A stretch of 5,185 bases of DNA, from positions 1 to 5,185 of the forward strand of contig SLFB01000282.1 in the NCBI GenBank assembly GCA_007124475.1, in the 5' to 3' direction. The position numbers were made by a program, and so were the translations under genes. The stretch is from Vibrio sp. Lineage in GTDB: Bacteria; Pseudomonadota; Gammaproteobacteria; Enterobacterales; Vibrionaceae. Position 1 is the first letter of the stretch; every line of letters begins with the position of its first letter. A model generated the notes under the pieces. The model was given only the letters and a program-made list of their open reading frames with translations, was not told the origin of the DNA and searched no databases. Shown piece after piece: positions 1 to 5,185 of this stretch.

Positions 1-955
1 CAAAAATCCGTCGCTCATGCTCTTTATCTTTGATGCGTTCTAGTAGAATTTCAAATGCATTTTTACCTACACGACGTTTAGGTTGATGTACGGTCGTCAA
101 TGGCGGTGAAAAATATTCAGCTAGCTCAATATTATCGTAACCGATCACAGACATATCATCAGGAACTCGTACGCCTCGCTGCTGTAAGCGGCTAATCAGG
201 CCCAGCGCCATGGTATCGTTAAAGCAGAAGACCGCGGTAGGACGTTTATCCATCGCCAGTATTTTATCGGCAGCGAGTACCGCGGTATCACACTCGAAAT
301 TGCCTTCTAAAATCCAATCTTCATTAACGTTTAGATTCGCTTCTTTCATAGCACGACGGAAGCCAGCAATACGTTCTTGGCATGCGGCTTTGACAAAATG
401 GCCACTTAAACAGGCGATCTCACGATGGCCATTTTCAATTAGATATTTTGTTGCTAGATAACCACCTTCTTCAGAGTTATCAATAATTTTGTCGGCTTGT
501 GAGGTTTGCGGTCCCCAGTCCATGATCACTTTAGGAATCGATGGATGACCATCAAGCATTTCGAGTAGTTCTTCAGTTAAATCCGAGCACATAACCAACA
601 TACCATCGACACGCTTTTCAGCTAACATGCGAATATAATCGCGTTGTTTTTCATAAATCCCCCCCGTGTTACAGAGGATTAAAGTATAGCCTTGTCGATA
701 GCAATAACTTTCAACGCCATCAATAACTTCTGAAAAGAAGAGGTTCGTCGACTGAGTGACCAACATACCAATAGTACGAGTAGTATTACATTTCAAGCTG
801 CGTGCAACGGCACTAGGTGCGTAATTCAGCTGTTTTACTGCGTCTAATACTTTTTCTTGAGTGGTTTCTGCCACAAAACGTGTTTTATTGATGACATGAG
901 AGACGGTGGTTGTTGATACCCCAGCAAGGCGCGCAACGTCTTTAATCGTAGCCAT
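1..955 (-). CDS. purR: Purine repressor PurR, LacI/GalR family (C-terminus cut by window edge)
   Basis: This is a DNA-binding repressor of purine nucleotide synthesis genes that in E. coli uses hypoxanthine or guanine as corepressor. The window holds 318 codons; E. coli PurR has 341 residues, so roughly the last 22 are missing. The N-terminus begins [20 protein letters not shown], nearly identical to E. coli PurR. It carries the LacI helix-turn-helix (residues 4-30) and the minor-groove hinge helix PSAVARSLK (47-55, including Leu54 and Lys55). The periplasmic-binding-protein-like domain follows from about residue 60. Phe74, Trp147, Phe220 and Asp274 match E. coli pocket residues Phe74, Trp147, Phe221 and Asp275. 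Residues aligned with Arg190 and Thr192 are Lys189 and Ala191. The ATG at 953-955 is fixed by this alignment and has an AGGA ribosome binding site 7 bases upstream. It is not adjacent to purine genes here. The family is certain, and the PurR assignment within LacI is strong from the hinge and N-terminus. Confidence 0.95.
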   Translation of the reverse strand, partial: MATIKDVARLAGVSTTTVSHVINKTRFVAETTQEKVLDAVKQLNYAPSAVARSLKCNTTRTIGMLVTQSTNLFFSEVIDGVESYCYRQGYTLILCNTGGIYEKQRDYIRMLAEKRVDGMLVMCSDLTEELLEMLDGHPSIPKVIMDWGPQTSQADKIIDNSEEGGYLATKYLIENGHREIACLSGHFVKAACQERIAGFRRAMKEANLNVNEDWILEGNFECDTAVLAADKILAMDKRPTAVFCFNDTMALGLISRLQQRGVRVPDDMSVIGYDNIELAEYFSPPLTTVHQPKRRVGKNAFEILLERIKDKEHERRIF

Positions 956-1278
956 AAAATTATCCTGTCGATGACTGCTCATTGAGTTATTGAGCAGTGG
1001 TTATTGCCCAGCTAGTTGTTTAATCGTCAAACTAAACAAGGCCAAATATAGAGAGTTTTTATTTTAAATAACTATGTTATGAGATTTAAACTTAAGCTTA
1101 CTCTAGACGGTGTTTGTCATTGTTAGCAAAGGTCAAAGTTAGCTACAGTCAAACTAAAATGCTCAATTTGCAAACGATGCAACTGGTTAATATTGCTCCT
1201 GTCATGACTATAACGATCAAGAGAATTGGCAGTAGCTGTCATCGGTGCAATGCATCTAAGTTAATAGAACATGAACCT
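956..1278. other. Gene-free region upstream of purR
   Basis: I see no credible protein gene in this stretch. A plus-strand reading frame that opens with TTG at 1114 and runs into the terminator hairpin has no ribosome binding site and no recognisable protein. The part next to purR is its leader and promoter region, with an AGGA ribosome binding site (962-965 on the plus strand) and an 8-bp inverted repeat (974-998). A near-palindrome centred on CTTAAG (1087-1100) lies further up. A minus-strand TATATT (1045-1050) is a possible -10 for purR, about 90 bases from its start, but no good -35 accompanies it. No sequence close to the full E. coli PurR operator was found. Confidence 0.5.
974..998. 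repeat. Perfect 8-bp inverted repeat in the purR leader
   Basis: ACTGCTCA (974-981) and TGAGCAGT (991-998) are exact reverse complements separated by 9 bases. The repeat lies 19-43 bases upstream of the purR start codon, just above its ribosome binding site. No T-run follows on either strand, so it is not an intrinsic terminator. It could be a regulator-binding dyad or a hairpin in the purR mRNA leader. It does not resemble the PurR operator. Confidence 0.5.
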
Positions 1279-1309
1279 AAAAAACAAAAGCCGCTGTGTA
1301 AAAGCGGCT
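1279..1309 (-). terminator. Intrinsic terminator, minus strand
   Basis: A perfect 7-bp GC-rich stem AGCCGCT / AGCGGCT (1289-1295 with 1303-1309) encloses a 7-base loop. Read on the minus strand it is followed directly by TTTGTTTTTT (1288 down to 1279). On the plus strand no T-run follows, so it acts on leftward transcription. It stops transcripts coming from elyC, about 310 bases upstream, or from a small RNA gene in between. It also insulates purR from them. Confidence 0.8.
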
Positions 1310-1457
1310 AACAGAGTCAATTTACTATCATTAATATTAGCCAAGATTCTAGACTGCAAAACATTAAGTCGCAATCAAAATCCATCAATACAGCGCTAGC
1401 TTAGCATCACGACAACCAATAATTATTATTATCTTTAGGATAAGAGCAAGTCTTAGC
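1280..1457 (-). ncRNA. Possible small RNA of about 178 nt (candidate)
   Basis: A perfect TATAAT lies on the minus strand at 1463-1468, which would place a transcription start near 1457. A strong intrinsic terminator ends about 178 bases downstream. The stretch between them has no convincing protein gene. Near the 5' end is a small hairpin, TTATC / GATAA with a 5-base loop. A 22-codon frame (1317-1385, minus) lies inside but lacks a ribosome binding site. No good -35 hexamer is visible, and I do not recognise the RNA as a known family. The alternative is that this is simply the long 3' untranslated region of elyC. The call is inference from the promoter and terminator arrangement only. Confidence 0.3.
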
Positions 1458-1462
1458 CTCTA

Positions 1463-1468
1463 ATTATA
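1463..1468 (-). promoter_or_regulatory. Candidate -10 element TATAAT upstream of the possible small RNA
   Basis: The hexamer is an exact match to the sigma-70 -10 consensus on the minus strand. The bases 16-18 positions upstream do not resemble TTGACA, and the surroundings are AT-rich, so a chance match is possible. Confidence 0.3.
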
Positions 1469-1534
1469 AAAATAAGCACTTTAACTAACTGGGTCACTAT
1501 TTAATACAATCCGGTGGTTTGTTAAAGAAAGCTC

Positions 1535-1662
1535 TATACCCTTCCGACTTGAAGCTGCAGGGGTGTTGGCTACGCTCGTTCGCCCCAATCACATAATCTA
1601 TCTATGCTCATGGGGACTTACTCACTTGCCGCCTACCTGCAACTCCAAATTGTTTGGATATA
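1535..1662. repeat. Short palindromic dispersed-type repeat element (about 128 bp) overlapping the 3' end of elyC
   Basis: The ends are imperfect terminal inverted repeats: 1535-1561 and the reverse complement of 1636-1662 agree at 19 of 27 positions, both beginning TATA and ending TTGCAGG or CTGCAGG. The interior holds a second nested palindrome: CCCCA (1583-1587) pairs with TGGGG (1611-1615), and CATA (1592-1595) pairs with TATG (1603-1606), around a 7-base loop. The element encodes no protein of its own. The overall structure resembles a MITE or a REP/BIME-like intergenic repeat. I recall similar sequences recurring in Shewanella-type genomes, but copy number cannot be seen from one window. 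Its right end carries the last 12 codons and stop of elyC. No target-site duplication was evident. Confidence 0.65.
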
Positions 1663-2464
1663 TATCTTCAGGATTTGCCTCAGGTACTTCAAATCTTGAT
1701 TCATTGATAAGCCAATCTCTTAGGGTTTGCCAAATTAGGCCTAATGATTCATGCCAAAAACGTTCACTTTGCTCTAAGTAGCGAGCTCTAGGTGTATATT
1801 TATTCCAAGATTGATGAATATCGGTTTGCGCCAGAAAATTAGTCGGAGCGGGTATCGGAGATAGCCCTGCGGACCTAAATTCATTCATTGCTCGTGGCAT
1901 ATGATTAGCTGAAGTGACTAGAACCAGAGTTCTTTGCTGAACAAAGGCGGCAGCTTGCCTTGCTTCCTCCCAAGTATCTTGCGCATTTTCTAGTAGGATT
2001 ATATCTGATTTCGATACCCCGAGTGATAGTGCGACCTTGGCTAGCATGCGTGCATGACTGGTATCTGTTCCTCCCGCATAGCCAGATAAGATCAATTTAG
2101 AACCAGGGTACATGCGTAAGATTCTGATCCCCTCAGCTAGGCGCATTAATGCTGTTCGACTTAGCTCTGAGGTAGGAGGAATACGGTCATCAATCACATG
2201 GCCATTACCTAAAACCATCACATAGTCGATGGTACCCTCAATTGGTAAAAATGCTTCATATTGGCGCTCTAGCGGCATTAAGAGTCGACTAGAAACAGGT
2301 TGAAAAGAAATAGCAGTTAGGCTAGTTAATGAAAATAAGACGATGAGGCAGCCAGTTTTACGTTTTGAGGTAAACATAATCAGCATTAACCCCAAAAAGC
2401 CGATCAGCAGTAGTGCTGGTAAGGGCATCAAAATGGACGAAACGATTTTTTTCAGCTCAAACAT
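1622..2464 (-). CDS. elyC: Envelope biogenesis factor ElyC (DUF218 family membrane protein)
   Basis: In E. coli, ElyC (YcbC) is an inner-membrane protein needed for normal peptidoglycan synthesis, especially at low temperature, and is linked to use of the undecaprenyl-phosphate lipid carrier. Its biochemical activity is not settled. This 280-residue protein has two hydrophobic segments (about 8-31 and 37-56), then a DUF218 domain (about 79-240). Motifs seen are VLGNG (84-88), SELSRTALMRLAEGIR (99-114), LILSG (124-128), DTWEEAR (163-169) and LVTSANHMPRAM (182-193), then PAPTNFLA. The N-terminus MFELKKIVSSILMPLPALLL aligns with E. coli ElyC and fixes the ATG at 2462-2464, although the ribosome binding site is weak. 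E. coli ElyC has 259 residues; the extra length is a C-terminal tail whose last 12 residues (about 269-280) are encoded by the palindromic repeat. It is divergent from cmoM, as in E. coli. Confidence 0.92.
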   Translation of the reverse strand: MFELKKIVSSILMPLPALLLIGFLGLMLIMFTSKRKTGCLIVLFSLTSLTAISFQPVSSRLLMPLERQYEAFLPIEGTIDYVMVLGNGHVIDDRIPPTSELSRTALMRLAEGIRILRMYPGSKLILSGYAGGTDTSHARMLAKVALSLGVSKSDIILLENAQDTWEEARQAAAFVQQRTLVLVTSANHMPRAMNEFRSAGLSPIPAPTNFLAQTDIHQSWNKYTPRARYLEQSERFWHESLGLIWQTLRDWLINESRFEVPEANPEDIYPNNLELQVGGK

Positions 2465-2524
2465 AGATTAAATAGTCCGAAAAAACAGCACTTGATAATA
2501 AAATCAGCGAAAGGTTCTTTATTC

Positions 2525-2550
2525 CTGCTATTCCTATGACAGAATAGCAG
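2525..2550. repeat. Perfect 9-bp inverted repeat between elyC and cmoM
   Basis: CTGCTATTC (2525-2533) and GAATAGCAG (2542-2550) are exact reverse complements around an 8-base spacer, within the 115-base divergent promoter region. No T-run follows on either side, so it is not a terminator. It overlaps the candidate -35 of cmoM, which makes it a reasonable operator-like dyad. I do not recognise the regulator. Confidence 0.55.
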
Positions 2551-2566
2551 CATGATTTAATATAAT
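2536..2566 (+). promoter_or_regulatory. Candidate sigma-70 promoter for cmoM-mukF-mukE
   Basis: A perfect -10 TATAAT lies at 2561-2566. ATGACA (5 of 6 to TTGACA) lies at 2536-2541, with a long 19-base spacer. The predicted start near 2573 leaves only about 7 bases before the cmoM GTG codon. A second -35-like TTGATA (2492-2497) lies upstream but has no good -10 at the right distance. The site is in the divergent region where an operon promoter is expected. Confidence 0.4.
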
Positions 2567-2579
2567 AACTCAAGCTACT

Positions 2580-3371
2580 GTGACTGAAGACCGCAATTTC
2601 GACGATATTGCCCACAAATTTGCAAAAAATATTTACGGCTCTGACAAAGGTGACATACGTCAAGCCATTGTTTGGGATGATCTTGAGCAAATACTCACCC
2701 ATTTTGACGGCGCTACTCAGCCACTGCATATTCTCGATGCCGGGGGAGGGTTAGCGCAAATGTCACAAAAGCTAGCCAAGCTCGGTCATCAGATAACGCT
2801 CTGTGATCTTTCACAAAAGATGATTAATTTGGCAGCTAAGGACATCGATGATAATGGCCTATCAGCACAGTTTCAATTTATTTGCTCACCATTACAATCT
2901 GTAGCTCAACAGCTTACACAACCGGTGGATATCATTTTATTTCATGCAGTGATGGAATGGTTAGCTGATCCTAAACAGGTTTTACAACAACTGCTGCAGT
3001 TGGTGCGCCCTGGTGGGATTGTATCAGTGATGTTTTACAACCAGCATGGCTTAGTTTATAAAAATGCTGTCTGTGGCAATATACCGCATATCTTGCAGGG
3101 GATGCCGCATCGGAAGCGCTTTAAACTTCAACCATATCAAGGTCTTTTACCTGAAGATGTTTATCGGTGGATCGACGAGGCTGGATGTAGCATTATCGGT
3201 AAGTCTGGTATCCGTTGTTTTAGCGATTACATTGGTAATGTTCCTTATATGGGAGAGTATTCGTTTGAAGATCTTTTGGCGTTAGAACAGCGTTTTTGCC
3301 GTCAAGAGCCTTACCTGTCCTTGGGACGTTACATCCACGTTTGGGCTAGAAAAACACAACAGGAAGAATAA
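2580..3371 (+). CDS. cmoM: tRNA 5-carboxymethoxyuridine methyltransferase CmoM (formerly SmtA)
   Basis: This is an S-adenosylmethionine-dependent enzyme that methylates 5-carboxymethoxyuridine at wobble position 34 of certain tRNAs to its methyl ester. The 263-residue protein matches the 261-residue E. coli CmoM along its length. It begins with the signature [18 protein letters not shown] (3-20). A class I Rossmann-fold methyltransferase domain follows: motif I LDAGGG (52-57), the acidic residue ending strand 2 in LCDLS (Asp76), [15 protein letters not shown] (117-131), and RPGG (143-146). The conserved C-terminal [18 protein letters not shown] (241-258) is also present. The start is GTG at 2580. 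An in-frame stop at 2553-2555 and the absence of any ATG, GTG or TTG between leave no better choice. No Shine-Dalgarno sequence is visible. The stop TAA shares its last base with the mukF ATG, implying coupled translation. Confidence 0.95.
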   Translation: MTEDRNFDDIAHKFAKNIYGSDKGDIRQAIVWDDLEQILTHFDGATQPLHILDAGGGLAQMSQKLAKLGHQITLCDLSQKMINLAAKDIDDNGLSAQFQFICSPLQSVAQQLTQPVDIILFHAVMEWLADPKQVLQQLLQLVRPGGIVSVMFYNQHGLVYKNAVCGNIPHILQGMPHRKRFKLQPYQGLLPEDVYRWIDEAGCSIIGKSGIRCFSDYIGNVPYMGEYSFEDLLALEQRFCRQEPYLSLGRYIHVWARKTQQEE

Positions 3372-4708
3372 TGAGTGATACGACTCACAATGTGACTGAA
3401 CAGCCGATTGATGAACTTGTCAGTTGGGTCAAACAGCACGATTTTGCATTAAATTTACCTGCTGAACGCTTGGCCTTTCTTATCGCGATAGCCGTGCTAA
3501 GTAACGAAAGGTTTGATGAAGAATTAGGTGAAGGGGAGCTTCACGACGCTTTTGCCATTGTGACGGGCTTATTTGCTGATACAGGTGAGGCCTCCGCTTT
3601 TAGAGCCAATAATGCCATTAATGATTTAGTAAAGCAGCGGTTACTGAGTCGCTTTACCAGTGAATTAACTGAGGGCGCGAGTATTTATCGCCTTTCACCT
3701 TTAGCCATTGGTATTACTGATTATTACGTCCGCCATCGCGAATTTTCGAAACTTAAACTCTCCATTCAGTTGTCGTTATTAGCCGATGAGATGGCTAAAG
3801 CGGTTGAATCAGCGCAACAAGGTGGAACCCCAGGGCATTGGAAAAAGAACGTTTATGGCGTGTTAAAATATTCAGTAAGCGAGATCTTTGATCGCATCGA
3901 TCTCAATCAACGTGTGCTGGATGAGCAACAGCAGTCGGTTAAGTTACAAATCGCTGAATTATTGAATAAAGATTGGCGAGAGGCCATTCATAATTGTGAA
4001 AGTCTACTATCTGAAACCTCATCGACCTTACGTGAACTGCAAGATACCTTGCAAGCCGCTGGCGACGAGCTGCAAACCCAGATACTTGATATACAAGAGA
4101 GGGTTTATGGTGATGCAGAGCTTGAATTTATTGATGAAGTACTTTTTGTATTACAGATGAAACTCGATCGCATCATTAGCTGGGGCCAGCAAGCGATAGA
4201 TTTATGGATCGGATACGATCGCCACGTACACAAGTTTATTCGTACCGCCATCGATATGGATCAAAACCGCGCGTTCAGCCAGCGATTACGCCAATCATTA
4301 CAAGATTACTTTGCTCAGCCGTGGCTGTTAACCTATGCCGATGCTGAACGACTGTCTGATTTGCGCGATGAAACGCTAACATTACGTAATGATGAAGTGA
4401 CGGGAAGTATCCCACCTGCAGTAGAATATGAAACCTATCAACAAGTTCATGATGAGTTAGCCGAGCGTATTGCCACTATGCTGCATCAGCATAAGCAACG
4501 AGGGCAGGCCATCGACTTAGGGCAGGTGCTTCGTGATTATCTCGCCGCTCATCCAAGAACTCATCACTTTGATTTAGCGAGAATTGTGGTCGACCAGGCC
4601 GTGCGTTTGGGCTATTCACAGTCAGACTATCAAGCCATTCAACCTGATTGGCAAGCAATTAACCAATTTGGTGCAAAGGTACAAGCCAATGTCATTGACC
4701 GATATTAA
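3371..4708 (+). CDS. mukF: Chromosome partition protein MukF (kleisin of MukBEF condensin)
   Basis: MukF is the kleisin that dimerises, bridges the ATPase heads of MukB and recruits MukE dimers. The complex compacts and segregates the chromosome. This 445-residue protein aligns end to end with E. coli MukF (440 residues). An N-terminal winged-helix dimerisation region (about 1-120) includes [20 protein letters not shown] (78-97). A helical middle region contains [22 protein letters not shown] (199-220), and the strongly conserved [22 protein letters not shown] follows (268-289). An acidic linker around 325-370 is the probable MukE-binding stretch. The C-terminal winged helix, which contacts the MukB head, has [16 protein letters not shown] (399-414) and ends [11 protein letters not shown]. 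The ATG overlaps the cmoM stop by one base, with AGGA at 3361-3364 as ribosome binding site. Its end overlaps mukE by 20 bases. The reading frame is intact. Confidence 0.97.
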   Translation: MSDTTHNVTEQPIDELVSWVKQHDFALNLPAERLAFLIAIAVLSNERFDEELGEGELHDAFAIVTGLFADTGEASAFRANNAINDLVKQRLLSRFTSELTEGASIYRLSPLAIGITDYYVRHREFSKLKLSIQLSLLADEMAKAVESAQQGGTPGHWKKNVYGVLKYSVSEIFDRIDLNQRVLDEQQQSVKLQIAELLNKDWREAIHNCESLLSETSSTLRELQDTLQAAGDELQTQILDIQERVYGDAELEFIDEVLFVLQMKLDRIISWGQQAIDLWIGYDRHVHKFIRTAIDMDQNRAFSQRLRQSLQDYFAQPWLLTYADAERLSDLRDETLTLRNDEVTGSIPPAVEYETYQQVHDELAERIATMLHQHKQRGQAIDLGQVLRDYLAAHPRTHHFDLARIVVDQAVRLGYSQSDYQAIQPDWQAINQFGAKVQANVIDRY

Positions 4709-5185
4709 TCAATATATGCCAGAAAATCTGGCTAAAGCGATTGTTAATCCATTATTTCCCGCTTTAGATAGCCAGCTACGTGCGGGTCGTCATGTTGCTA
4801 GCGATGATTTAGATAATCATGCTTTTCTGAGCGATTTTGAATCGGAATTAGCACTCTTTTATCAACGTTATAATACAGAGCTAGTTCGAGCCCCTGAGGG
4901 TTTTTTCTATTTACGTCCCCGTTCGACTTCTTTGATCAATCGTAGTGTGTTATCCGAATTGGATATGTTAGTTGGCAAGGTACTGTGCTTTTTGTATCTT
5001 AGCCCAGAGCGATTGGCTCAGGAGGGGTTATTTACATATCAGGAACTTTATGAAGAGCTGTTGAGCCTGACGGACGAGAAGAAATTGATCAAATTGGCCA
5101 CCAATCGCGCTCAGGGCTCAGACTTAGATAAAGAGAGACTATTTGAGAAAGTTCGCACGTCTTTACGTCGGTTACGCCGTCTAGG
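4689..5185 (+). CDS. mukE: Chromosome partition protein MukE (3' end cut by window edge)
   Basis: MukE is the KITE-type accessory subunit of MukBEF. Its dimers bind the MukF linker and influence MukB ATPase activity and DNA loading. The window holds 165 complete codons; E. coli MukE has 234 residues, so about 70 are missing. Landmarks match E. coli closely: NPLFPALDS (20-28), LDNHAFL (41-47), [14 protein letters not shown] (67-80), [13 protein letters not shown] (85-97), YLSPERLA (103-110) and SLRRLRRL at the cut. The ATG at 4689 lies inside the mukF coding region, in another frame, and its first residues align with the E. coli start. AAGG at 4676-4679 is a plausible ribosome binding site with a 9-base spacer. 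The 20-base overlap suggests coupling with mukF. mukB is expected directly downstream. Confidence 0.95.
   Translation, partial: MSLTDINQYMPENLAKAIVNPLFPALDSQLRAGRHVASDDLDNHAFLSDFESELALFYQRYNTELVRAPEGFFYLRPRSTSLINRSVLSELDMLVGKVLCFLYLSPERLAQEGLFTYQELYEELLSLTDEKKLIKLATNRAQGSDLDKERLFEKVRTSLRRLRRL

Noticed and set aside
210..461. Plus-strand 83-residue reading frame inside purR
   Set aside because: It is an antisense shadow of the purR ligand-binding domain.
1168..1183. Possible PurR operator, TTGCAAACGATGCAAC
   Set aside because: The left half GCAAACG fits the PUR box, but the right half does not. Only 7 of the 11 fixed positions of ANGCAANCGNTTNCNT match, and the site is over 200 bases from the purR start.
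1289..1309. Reading the 1289-1309 hairpin as a bidirectional terminator
   Set aside because: The T-run exists only on the minus-strand side. The plus-strand side continues AACAGAGTCAA without a T tract.
1114..1311. Plus-strand 65-residue reading frame opening with TTG
   Set aside because: It has no ribosome binding site and no recognisable domain, and its end reads through the minus-strand terminator hairpin. It is most likely chance.
1563..1781. Plus-strand 72-residue reading frame
   Set aside because: It runs through the palindromic repeat and then antisense to elyC, which is a well-supported gene.
2457..2729. Minus-strand 90-residue reading frame
   Set aside because: It is antisense to the start of cmoM and crosses the divergent promoter region. 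It has no family resemblance.
3064..3285. Plus-strand 73-residue reading frame inside cmoM
   Set aside because: It is an out-of-frame shadow of cmoM, whose own frame is conserved throughout.
4476..4658. Minus-strand 60-residue reading frame inside mukF
   Set aside because: It is an antisense shadow of the conserved C-terminal winged-helix domain of MukF.

Overview
The window looks like a chromosomal segment of a gammaproteobacterium with moderate GC. Four of its five genes (elyC, cmoM, mukF, mukE) are in the order known from Enterobacterales, Vibrionales and related groups. All five proteins align with Escherichia coli homologues along most of their length, but divergently enough to suggest a more distant relative. 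A Shewanella-like or Vibrionales-like host is my best guess. It rests on remembered resemblance, including that of the dispersed palindromic repeat near 1535-1662, and was not checked by a search.

Layout. (1) Positions 1-955, minus strand: purR, the LacI-family purine repressor, cut at its C-terminus by the window edge. (2) Positions 956-1621: about 665 bases without a convincing protein gene. This stretch holds the purR leader with an 8-bp inverted repeat, a minus-strand intrinsic terminator (1279-1309), a possible minus-strand small RNA (about 1457 down to 1280), and most of a short palindromic dispersed repeat. (3) Positions 1622-2464, minus strand: elyC, a DUF218 envelope protein whose last 12 codons and stop lie inside the repeat. 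(4) Positions 2465-2579: a divergent promoter region with a perfect 9-bp inverted repeat. (5) Positions 2580-5185, plus strand: cmoM-mukF-mukE, tightly packed with overlapping start and stop codons. mukE is cut by the window edge, and mukB is expected next.

How they work together. MukF and MukE are the kleisin and KITE subunits of the MukBEF condensin that organises the chromosome. CmoM, which methylates the wobble uridine of certain tRNAs, is translationally linked to them but has no known mechanistic connection. ElyC supports envelope and peptidoglycan biogenesis and is transcribed divergently. PurR is an independent regulator of purine synthesis, insulated from elyC by the terminator.

I saw no evidence of a new defence system, prophage or other large novel system. 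The points most worth a second look are the repeat that forms the end of elyC, the possible small RNA, the substituted corepressor-pocket residues in PurR, and the nearly leaderless cmoM promoter.
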